From the NCBI GenBank assembly GCA_033439255.1, contig CM065881.1, positions 930,001 to 994,000 of the forward strand: DNA of 64,000 nucleotides, in the 5' to 3' direction. The position numbers were made by a program, and so were the translations under genes. The DNA is from Hericium rajendrae. Its lineage: Eukaryota > Basidiomycota > Agaricomycetes > Russulales > Hericiaceae. Shown piece after piece: positions 12,012 to 21,284 of the stretch. Below the pieces are notes generated by a model. That model was given only the letters and a program-made list of their open reading frames with translations. It was not told the origin of the DNA and did not search any database. The first letter of the stretch is position 1. Every line of letters begins with the position of its first letter.

Positions 12012-12689
12012 ATCGTCCATGTAGCGCTTGATCTGTATCGGTAAAGTCAAGGCAGCGATGTGTGCTACGTGCTGTTTCTCTGTTTCTTAGATTATTCTCC
12101 ATGTTGTGATATCCAGATCGTGTCACATTATATCCCATCACTCCCTAGTCCTCCTACATCCCTTACTATATCGTTAACTCCATCGCGCCCCATTCCCCAT
12201 CCGTGCCCTGTCTCATAGGTTATATGTCCCCTGCTCCGTCACCCCATACTCCTTGCAATACTACTATTCCCTCGTGCTATCCTGTTACATACCATCACCG
12301 CAATTTTGTGTGCGCTATCATTTTGTAGATCTCAGGCCTCACTGCATTGTCTCATACCTCAATTATATACACAAATCATGGAATCGCTACAACTTAATCT
12401 GTACCATGGATGTGAAATGCAAGCACTCGGTCCATGTTTCGGAGACTTATGTACGCGTCTCTTTGAGCGTCATGCATGCCTGGTCCACCGCGTTTTTCGA
12501 GAGATCAATCGATTTGGTGCGGTTGAGCGCTTGTTAAGATGGTCGCTCGGCTTTCTCGGCAGCCGGGCCGCTCAACAACCCAGCACCAACGGCGGCACCG
12601 AGAGTTTGGCTCGTAGGTCACGATGCAGGTGTTGCCTAGCACTTGACCGAGACGCGTCCGTGTCATTGGTCAAGCAGGAAAGAGGCTCG
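12012..12689. other. 3' flank and unassigned sequence
   Basis: 12012-12300 is pyrimidine-rich and looks like a 3' UTR. An open frame at 12306-12692 has no recognisable motif and runs into the transporter fragment that follows; it may be part of the same relic. Confidence 0.4.
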
Positions 12690-12987
12690 TAGGCATTCAA
12701 ATTCCATCGGTCTCACGTCCGTCGTCGTCCCCATCTACCAGTCCGAGATCACCGAGCCGGCCATCGCGGCCGAATCGTGGTCCATCACCTGGGCCATCCT
12801 CCTGCAATACTTTGTCGAATTCGGGTGCAGCTACATCGATGGCGCCACGAGCTTCCGCATCCTGTGGGGCCTGCAGACGATCCCGGCCATCGTGCTATCA
12901 ATCGGCATGCTGTTTTTCCCGGAGGACTCGCCCTGGCTCACACTGCGGGCGAAGACCCATAAAAGCGTAGAATATTTGATGAAGTAA
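12690..12987 (+). pseudogene. fragment of an MFS sugar transporter
   Basis: One open stretch carries internal helices of a fungal hexose transporter: IGLTSVVVPIYQSEITEPAI, SWSITWAILLQYFVEFGCSY, IDGATSFRILWGLQTIPAIV and LSIGMLFFPEDSPWL. In intact members of the major facilitator superfamily sugar-porter group the sequence after SEIT-PAI continues R-G-R-M-V-S-L-Q-Q-W; here that segment is missing and the text jumps straight to SWSITW. Nothing of the first or last helices is found around it. About 100 of some 530 residues remain, so it is a relic and not a working transporter. A 3' intron or exon was searched for by eye and not found. Confidence 0.75.
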
Positions 12988-13532
12988 TCTTGGATATGTG
13001 GTCCAAGACTTGTCGAGGACTGCCTTGAATATTTTGAGAAGTTCCTTAAAATAAAGCTACAAAATAGTTCACAAGGGCTGCGGCAGATATTAAGGGAATA
13101 AAACTACACATCCTTCCATTAGGACCTCACAAAGCAGTCTGCGACAGCATTTTTAAAGCCTCAGCAGCTGACCAGTAGAAGGTTTCGGGAACTGTATTGA
13201 CAAAACATCCATTGAATTGCGTACTCAAATCAGTCATCAAGAATCTGATGATGTTTTGTAGATGTCGTTCTGAAATATGGCCCTCATGTTGGCCGGAAAA
13301 GATCCATTGAATTTAAGATGGATTGTGTCTCAAAGACGGCCCAAGTTCCACCACAATACAAGCTCCACCGAAAAGCGGGATTGATTTGTAACGTATTCTA
13401 CAATGCTGCCTTCCATATATCTGCAGAAGGAATGAACAAAGTCGCCGGCGAATTCGTGAAGGATTTGTTGGAATCAGCTTTATAAAATTCTTCTAACGAA
13501 AGGCGATGCTTACTCTAGGGAATATTTTTTGA
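12988..13532. other. AT-rich stretch without genes
   Basis: No frame above background and no recognised element. It may be the decayed remainder of a repeat. Confidence 0.4.
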
Positions 13533-13650
13533 TTGCGTCAAGACGTCAAGACGTCTTGACGCAATGTGTCTTGACGTCAAAACATCAAGACGCAATGTCT
13601 CTTGACGTCAAGACATAACATATGTCACTCCATCAAGACATATGTTGTCT
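13533..13650. repeat. cluster of short palindromic repeats with TGACGTCA cores
   Basis: A perfect inverted repeat with 13-bp arms (TTGCGTCAAGACG and its complement) and a 6-bp loop lies at 13533-13564. It is followed by variants of the word CTTGACGTCAAGAC; two of them contain the full octamer TGACGTCA. The octamer is the classic CRE site bound by bZIP factors of the CREB/ATF kind, but here it may simply reflect a local palindromic repeat. No gene start is close by. Confidence 0.6.
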
Positions 13651-13751
13651 TCATGTCGAAAATCGTAAGTTGAGTGCTTGCTATCATGTACAATCTGGAA
13701 GGACATCAGACATGAGCACGGTCATCTTGTTATCAAAGTTCGTACACGTAC

Positions 13752-14465
13752 ATGTACATATGGTATGGGCATTCTTTGGGTGCGCCGTCACCCGGACTGG
13801 CTTCAGCTGTCCTGCGTGACCTTGTCCAGCTTGAGAGCGTGAAGATCTGCGAATTTATGCGATGCGCAGCAGGTATGACAGGTTCACAGAGGCGCGAATC
13901 CATATCCTGCGCGAACTGGGTTGTTATTGAGGACGGAGAACGAGGATCGAAGAGTTCGGCAATCGTCACGCGCTAGGCTCCAGGAATTCATTCTATCACG
14001 AGTCCGGTACTCAAGAACATAGAAGCTGCAAGACTCACCAGTGTCACAGCCTCCACGCACTCGAATGTGGGGCAGCGCGTGAAGGAACCGACGAAGAGTG
14101 TGCCGTCGAGGTAGAGGTTATAATTCCCGTCACTGTATGCAGTCTACGAAGGATCAGCATTCACTGGTGATGAAAGAGAGTGAGGAGCTTACCTGCCGCC
14201 AAAGCAGATGCAGTTCATCTGGGAGAGCACGACGTAGATGCCGTCCACTTGAAAGCAAATTTCGCGCATTCGAGAAACGCGTGAGCGCCGGGAGATGGGG
14301 CCTTGAGGCCGAAGCTAGCCACTAGCTAGCCACAAGCATTAGCATCAGACAGCTGAGACAGGAAAGATAGAAACGGGGGAAGCGCACCTTGCCCGCGAGG
14401 CGCTCGCTCACCAGCGCGAGATTCATTTCCTTCCACCCAGGCAGCTGCACGGGACACCGCGACAT
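13752..14465 (-). pseudogene. coding-like exons, possibly TLDc-related, incomplete
   Basis: Minus-strand exon-like pieces, separated by plausible short introns, read MSRCPVQLPGWKEM and VSERLAGK, then FQVDGIYVVLSQMNCICFGG, YSDGNYNLYLDGTLFVGS, FTRCPTFECVEAVTL and VTIAELFDPRSPSS. The succession G-G, then DGNYNLYLDGTL, then C-x-T-F resembles the C-terminal half of TLDc domains, which occur in oxidation-resistance proteins. The match is weak and the N-terminal half of that domain is not visible. The upstream end lies only about 270 bp from the 3-kb element, so a longer gene may once have existed. Calling it broken is an inference. Confidence 0.3.
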
Positions 14466-15099
14466 TGTCGAACTCGGACCCTTTCACGTATCAGCCTACG
14501 ATTGTACACTTTATGACAGATCACTGACGGATCTATCGGTAGTCTCGGGACGGATCTATCGGTATCATCCCGCACCGATTGCCAGAAGTTCTTTGATGGT
14601 GAACATGCAAACAATGAAGTTTCCAGCATAACAATGATAATGACACAATCAAAAACAAAGATAACATTTCATAGCAGATCTGACAAGAAAGCATGTGCGA
14701 CAACATTGCGAATACGACAGGACAGCAAGATAGCAACATCTGAGAAAACTGAATTTTATATAGCTGCAGGTTATATTATAGGTGCTATGACTGAGCTATC
14801 AGAGCTATGTAGTTTGCTTATCCAGCTATGTAGAGCTATGAGAGCCTCTATAGCTTCCATAGCTAGTGGTGTCAGCCATATAGTGTTACCATAGCTTCCA
14901 TAGCCAGCAGTTTGAATTATATAGCACTATCATACACTATCATACTTAGTAAGGTGAGCTATGACTACTATGAGTATTACCAGTACTATGTCAAGTCAAC
15001 TAGGTACAAAAAAATGTAAGTCAAAAGTAATCATATTCAATGACATGACTACTACAATTAAATATACTACAAGTGCTTGTAATAGAGGTACCTAGTTAC

Positions 15100-15960
15100 G
15101 TGCAGTCTGCAGGCAGGGCCATGTGCCGCTGGCGGGGAACGACAAAACATGCGCGCACCAGGCGCGGCGGACCTGCGTGACGTGGGGACCTGCGCGCGGG
15201 AGACGCAGGGATAGGGGGCCCGTGTACAAGTCGTCGGACTGCGGCGGGCTCGTGCGCGGGGCATTGGACCGCGCCGGGTCCGTGCGCGAAGGCCGAGGGG
15301 GATGCGCAAGGTGCGGGGTCGTGCGCGAGGCGCGGGGGATGTGCGTAAGAGGCGGCGGGCGGCGGGCCCGTGCATGAGGCGCGCGGGAGGCGTATATGGG
15401 GCGCGGCGGATGTGCTTGAGGCGCAGGCGGCGTGCAGTAGGCGGCGCTGGGCGCCGGGCCCGTGCTCGATTCGTTGAGGGACGTGCGCGCGCGAGGCATA
15501 GGGCCCGTGCGCAGGAGGCGCGGACGAGGCGCAGAGGCCGTGCGCGGCACGGCAGACCCGTGCGCGACGCAGCAGACTTGCGCGCCAGAGGCACGAGGCG
15601 CGCGAGGGCGTCGTTGCGCTGTCGAGGGCCCGTGCACGACGCGGCAAGCCTGCGCGCGATGCGCAGTGGCCGCACGCGGGAGAGGCACGGGGGTGCGAGG
15701 TGCAGAGCCCGCGTGCGAGGGGTCAGGGTGCGGTGCGCCTGGGTTTTGAACGTGTGCGTTTGGGGCGTGGGATGCAAGCGCGGGACGTTGCTGCGCGCGC
15801 AGGCGTTGTGTGCATGTCCGGGGTGTTGCGCGCGTGTCCGAGGCAAGGGGGTTGCGCAAGTGCGGCGAGCGCGCGGGACATGGCTCTTGGGCGCCGCAGT
15901 CGTTCGACACGCCGGTGACACGACGGGGGTGTTGATAGCTTGAGGCGCGGCGAGAGCGAA
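15100..15960. repeat. GC-rich degenerate minisatellite inside copy 1
   Basis: Loose repeats of words such as GTGCGCGAGGCGCGGG and GGGCCCGTGCGC fill this stretch. They create long open frames on both strands at once, which argues against coding. The same stretch in copy 2 is at about 60660-61520. Confidence 0.75.
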
Positions 15961-16283
15961 TGGAGGACGCCCGAGTCTCGTTGCCACGGCAACGGGACTC
16001 TACGGCGCGCGGTGGGCGGTGACGTGGCGAGTGCGCGCACGTCGTTGACGGCGCACAGACGGTGCGGAACGACGTCCATGCGTCGTCCGTGGCCGTGCCT
16101 CCGTCGTCCGTGGCCATGCGCGCAAAAGGGGTGGTGGTTTCGGCGCGGGGTGTTGAGGTTGCGCGCGCGGGCGGCAGAGGGCGGCGGTGGCGTCGTTGGG
16201 AGCGCGGAGGGGGGCGGTTGAAGGCGATGGGGGAGATGAGGACGCGGGACAGGAGATGGGACGCGTGGCGGTGCCAAAAGAAC

Positions 16284-16311
16284 GAGTGTCGCTCGAAACC
16301 GAGCGACACTC
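16284..16311. repeat. perfect hairpin inside copy 1
   Basis: GAGTGTCGCTCG and its exact complement are separated by a 4-base loop. In copy 2 the same hairpin lies at 60303-60330. It sits between a pyrimidine/purine-skewed stretch and the GC-rich minisatellite. Confidence 0.85.
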
Positions 16312-16947
16312 TGCGTAAGTACGAATGAACACGAAAGAACAAGGTTTTTTTACTCACCTACAGCCCCCCAACTTACTAAATCCCCGCCTGATCCATCTTG
16401 ACTGTCGATAAAGGGGAAGACTGAGGCGAGGCGAGGGAGGAGAGGCGGAGGGGGACAGAGAAAGTGAGGGAGGAGATGGGAAGAATGAGCAAGTAAGAAG
16501 CCTTGACGCGAGTTCGGTGCTTCAGCCACCGAACGAGCGAGTCAAAGTTTCTCGCGACGTAGCAAATCAAATAAAATTCCTATAATTACAAAACAAAATA
16601 CAGTGTTGCAGAATAGTAAAGTAAATGGATTAAATGAGATGAGTATCTACATAATGCTCCACGCAAGACCGAACAGCAAAGTCAAAGTTGTCACGTCTAC
16701 CACTTAGCCTCTGACGCGGCGCTCGGCAACACCCGGCAGCCACGATTCGTATATAAGGCTTGCGCGACACGCGTTGTCTCTTGCTCCTTAACCCCCACCA
16801 TCCCTCTTGCCGCGTCATTCTCGACGTCGTCGCTCCCTTCCTCGTCGTTGTCACTGCCTCCCTCGCCGGTGCCTCTCGTCATCGTCGCCCTCTCCCTTGT
16901 CGTTGTCGCTTCATCTCTCGTCATCGTCGCTTCCTCCCTGGTCATCG

Positions 16948-17075
16948 GTGCTACCTCGCCCGTTGTCGTCGCTACCTCGCTCGCTGTCGTCGCTACCTCG
17001 CTCGCTGTCGTCGCTACCCCGCTCGCTGTCGTCGCTACCCCGCTCGCTGTCGTCGCTACCCCGCTCGCTGTCCTC
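16948..17075. repeat. 21-bp tandem repeat inside copy 1
   Basis: Units of GTCGCTACCTCGCTCGCTGTC and a variant with ACCCCG are repeated about six times. Copy 2 has one unit fewer, which is one of only two length differences seen between the copies. Confidence 0.85.
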
Positions 17076-17803
17076 TTTTCTTTTCGTTGCGCCGTATTAA
17101 GGTACGTTTTTATTCTTCGTGTCTTATGCCTAATGCTTATGCTTTCATACTTGTTATACAGTAGTTTTGTTTGCTTATCAGGTGAGCAGTATTATGTTTC
17201 GACACTTGCAGGTTTTCGCTTTTTTGTTAGTGTGGTAAGCCTCCATTCTCATTATCTTCTAATACTAATGTCTTACTTGTTTATAGTTTCACTTTTTATA
17301 GTTGCTGTAAGTCTGTTATCTTGTGTAGTTATTTATATAGTGGTCTTTGTAGTGTTAGTAATGTTTTGTAATGTAATTTTATACAAAATATAATGGTTTT
17401 TAAGCTTTTAATATTTGTGATTAAGGTGTACAAAGTTGTTGAGCTAATAATTTTTGTGAACATACTAGAACTACATATTTGACAGAAGTGATATAGAGTG
17501 AATAGAAACTTTACCAGCTAGATATAATATAACAATGATGATATAGTATATAGTTAATATAGCTTTTATAGCTATTTTATACTATAATAACTATGACAGC
17601 TATGATAGCTATAATATCTTATACTCTATGCTATATCAGCTATGTAGCTTATACTCTATGCTATGGTAGCTATGGCAAGCTATGATAGCTATGCATAGAT
17701 TACTTGACTGCTATGAGACTGCTATGTAGAAAAGAGGACAGCTATGGACCTAGGAAAGCTATATAGCCTACATAGTGTTATATACCAGTAGTAAATTTCT
17801 CAG

Positions 17804-19749
17804 ATGAAGACTTTGAATTTCCCCGTCGACTTTCGCTGCTCGACATCCCCGTTCTGATTTCTCGCCCTACGCCTACCGGCCACCCAGCCCTCGTCGCTTC
17901 CGTCCTTGTCCTCGGATCCTCATCGTAGTCGCCCTCGTTGATCTACAATCCTTCGTCCTCGTCCTCAAGGATCACTTGGAGCCCGAAAGGCATGAACATA
18001 ACTGGTGGCGCCGGATGTTCAGGCCTGACAGAACATCCTCAAGATCCTGTCTTGCTCGCAGTAAACCAACACTCACCAAGGGCCATGCTCGAATGGAGCG
18101 TGGTGCTCATCGTCTCCTTCGTTGCCCATCTGTGCGCCGATCAGGCCTGCGAAACCTGCGAGAAGACGCCGTCCCAAACACGCGAGTAGGCGGAACAGAT
18201 TGTAGGCAGCGCCGAGGCACATTGTTGGGTGCTTTTTAGCGACTGAAGCGGTGTGATATTTGGGATCTTGAGTACAAAGGGTAGAAGGTGGATGTGGTGC
18301 GGCTGAATGGTGGATGTGGTTCAGGTGAGAGGTGCCACAACGCCATAACGGGCTTTTCAGCATATTAACAAAATACTCACAAACGATTCTGCGCTCTCTC
18401 GTACATTCGACTTGCATTCCACACCCATTTATTGACGATCCGAGCGTGGGCAAAGCCCTGCGCTCACGTTGCTATCTGTCACAACCCATCCACCATTACC
18501 CGCGCTCTGCTGGATGACGACGCCTCTGAGATCTGCAACCTCGCCGCCGGCAGGATTGACTGCGCTGTGTCGGGACCTGCTCATCATCTCGGGCGCCCTC
18601 TCACAGCCTTGCGAGCAGGACCGCCTGCACATGGGGTATCTACATATCCGTGAGTCCTGGAGACATCCGAGGCTGCACAAAACTCACATTTCATCATTCG
18701 CATTTCCCAGACATCCTTCGCCGCATTTCCCTGCTCAGACCATACGGAGCTTATGCAGAGCTCGAATGTGAGTTCACTCATGATGCAGTGCATGAACTTG
18801 TCATCAGTCGGACCTGCTCATCTATATGCGAGTATCAGTTCCAGCTGGACAGAAGTCCTCGACCAGCCCGGCCCTCTCTTGTCGCGACACCTGTACGGAC
18901 GGAGAGCCTTCGAGACGTGTGGTCACAGGGTCATGGAGCATCGTGCTCGAGCTCGAGGCTACAGGGCAGACCAAGACATGTGCTTCTCTGTCAACACCAT
19001 GCAGGGCCACATCACAGAAAAACGGAAACTTACCTCTCGTGCTCATGAAATTCGGCGTCGGAGCCTCGCACTGTTCCCATGCCATCTGATACCATTTCGC
19101 TGAATAGGTACCCCGTCTGTCGCACCCACAACACCGCCGACAACATGCTCAGCCATCTGCATCTGTACCTACATCTGATTTCAAGTCCAGAAGCACGGGC
19201 GGGCTTGCATTCGCAAGCAGGACTGTCCTGACTTTTACTGAGCGAAGACGATGTCCTTGTCAAGTTTGACGCCTTTCTCGTCTCCCTGCGGGCGACTTCG
19301 TTCATTGCGCATCGCGCACGCGCTTGGGAAGGAGGAAGACGTGCGGAGGTCGTCTTCATGAGGAGGAGAAGGTGGGGTGTTTAAGGAGGGAATATGTGCC
19401 GTGATGGGGGGGGGGAGAATGCTCTTCGCCCCACCATCTTCCTGCCCACTCCGTCGCGCGTGCACTCATCGTTCAAACGTGTGCTTGCGGCCTCCCGAGG
19501 GCGATTCGCCTCCAGATCCTTGTGCAAGCTGGTAAGTGTTTGATAGATAAGACTAATCATGAGCACGAGCTCACCTTCCATCATTTGCAGCCTTTCCCCC
19601 TGTACTCATTCCACTTCCCTTCACCTTCGCTCCGAATGTCCCCGGATGCGCCGCCACCGTTCCTCGCTATCCGACATCCTGCGCGGGCACTATAAGAGCC
19701 CACTGGGCGCCGACGATGTCTTGGTCAATAATATTATGACCCGCGGGAC
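17804..19749. other. no confident gene; scattered coding-like pieces
   Basis: On the minus strand at 18220-18073 a short frame reads MCLGAAYNLFRLLACLGRR. On the plus strand, possible exons at 18490-18650, 18712-18771 and 18782-18930 (LCRDLLIISGALSQPC, DILRRISLLRPYGAYAEL, SSVGPAHLYASISSSWTEVL) have fair donors and acceptors. Neither set is recognised and no full gene could be built. 19240-19750 shows nothing specific apart from a G-rich run near 19405-19415. Confidence 0.35.
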
Positions 19750-19779
19750 GCGTGGCCTGCTGTCCAGAGCCTAATCGCA

Positions 19780-21240
19780 CTTTCCGCCTCATATTCGTAC
19801 CTTCCACGGTGCAATTCGCAGCTCTACGCCATCCCGCGTCGTCGGGCCCTTGTTCCATGTCTCCAGTGTCTCAATCTCGCCACTTTCCACTGTCTGAACT
19901 TCAACAATACCTCCGGATGCACGCTCATCAATTTGTCGATGCTCCCGCACACGGTCGTCGCGGTCATCGATGCTCCTGCCGACGCAGCCGCCCGCGCCAT
20001 CCTCAATACTGCCATGTCATTGTTCGATGCTGCCGCGTGGGTGCCGTGTCCGATGCTACCCCGTCCGTGCATCTCACCCGGCCTGTCGCGGTCGTGCATC
20101 CCCGCGCATACGTTGGACGAGCCTGTCGCTATCAAGCTTGTTGTCCACCCACGCAGTCCTGCGCGTCGATTGGGCTGGGCTGTCGTCCGCGCGTGTTGGG
20201 CCAGCCTGTCACGGTCGCGCGTAGTGTCCGTCTGCCCATACAACCTTCCGTGCGTGTTGTTCGATGTTGTCCTGCGTGTCCCTTGGGCAGGGCTGTCGTA
20301 CGCGCGCGTGAGTGGGCCTGTCACGGTCACCGTGCAGTCCAGCGACGCAGCCCCGTGCGTCCGCTTGTCGATGCTGCCGTGCACGATTGTCGATGCTACC
20401 GTACGCATTCACCGAGAGGCATCCCAGTTGCCCCAAAATAATGGGGCCGGAATCACGCTGCAAACCCATTCCAATTCCTGCGGCTGCAGCCGCCTCCGTG
20501 CACAAAATAATGCGGCCCATATGTAGGCCGCATTATTTTGTCTGCCCAGAAATCCTGGGCAGGTCATGATATTCCAAAACCTCCAGAAAAAACATATTCT
20601 ATGCAGTAAATACTACCCTGATTGCCGACACCATCGGGAATACCCGCTCACTGCTCGGCAATGCTCCCCGCCGCTGCTGCCCGTCAGCGCTTGTGCGCGC
20701 GGCTGCCGCCTGCCGCCACCACTGCTGCCCGCCAGCGCTTGTGCGCGCGGCTGCCGCCCGCCGCCGCTGCCACCGCTGCCCGCCAGCGCTTGTGCGTGCA
20801 GTTGCGCGCCGCCGCCGCCGCTGCCGCTGCTGCTGCCAGCGCTTATGCGCACCGCTGCACGCTGCTGCTGCGCGCTGCTGCTGCGCGCCACCGCCACCGC
20901 CGTTGCCACCGGCGCTTGTGCATGCTGCTGCCCGCCGCTGCTGCTGCCACTCCTACGCGCGCTGCTCCTCCGCCGCTCGGCAATGCTGGCTGCCGCTGTT
21001 GCCCGCCGCCACTGCGCACTGCTCCCGGCCACCGCTCTGCAATGCTGCTGGGCATCACTCACCACCGCTGCTGCCAGCACTTGTGCGCACTGCTCTCCGC
21101 TGCTGCCCGTCATCCCCTCTGCCTCCGGTACTGCTTCAGGCCTCCTTCCATCACGGATCAGCAAGATGGTCCCAGGCACACACCCACCAGGAGGGTCTGT
21201 GAAAGACCAGCTACACAGATGGATGTATGTCTGGAACCAA
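19780..21240. repeat. GC-rich hairpin repeat, copy A
   Basis: The stretch has three parts: a degenerate GC-rich array with words such as GTCGATGCTGCCG (about 19880-20420), a central block with AAAATAATG hairpins around a GCGGCTGCAGCCGC palindrome (20431-20560), and a second GC-rich array of GCTGCC and GCGCTTGTGCGCGCGGCTG units (about 20640-21110). The central block aligns, in inverse orientation, with 33699-33830. Long open frames here are compositional. The exact borders and any terminal repeats were not found. Confidence 0.6.
20503..20540. repeat. AAAATAATG hairpin in copy A
   Basis: CAAAATAATGCGGCC and its exact complement form 15-bp arms with an 8-bp loop. A related half-site CCCCAAAATAATGGGG is at 20431-20446 and a small palindrome GCCCAG/CTGGGC follows at 20543-20559. 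Confidence 0.85.
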
Positions 21241-21284
21241 AAGCCTACCGAGATACACCGTACCGGCACCAGCTATGGAACGAC

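Larger units (their letters stand above)
14740..17803. mobile_element. 3.06-kb non-autonomous element, copy 1
   Basis: The two ends are inverted: CTGAGAAA at 14740 and its complement TTTCTCAG at 17796-17803. The element is flanked on both sides by AT. An almost identical copy lies inverted at 58833-61874; the ends of the shared sequence define the borders exactly. Inside are AT-rich arms built of variants of TAGCTATGATAGCTA (14750-15060 and 17520-17800), a GC-rich degenerate minisatellite (about 15100-15960), a perfect 12-bp hairpin and a 21-bp tandem repeat. Long open frames in the GC-rich part follow from composition and are not credible proteins. No transposase is encoded, so it must be mobilised by an enzyme from elsewhere. 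Superfamily is not assigned: termini are short and the AT flank could be a 2-bp target duplication. Confidence 0.9.

Noticed and set aside
15092-16357. 421-codon open frame (and the identical one at 60257-61522) as a protein
   Set aside because: It starts with GTG, lies in a GC-rich minisatellite, and long frames are open on both strands at once; composition is only Arg, Ala, Pro, Thr and Ser.
14738-17805. 3-kb element as a Helitron (insertion between A and T, start TC)
   Set aside because: The 3' end is TTTCTCAGA, not CTRR, and both ends carry the same inverted word, which is not the canonical Helitron form. The A/T flank alone is not enough.
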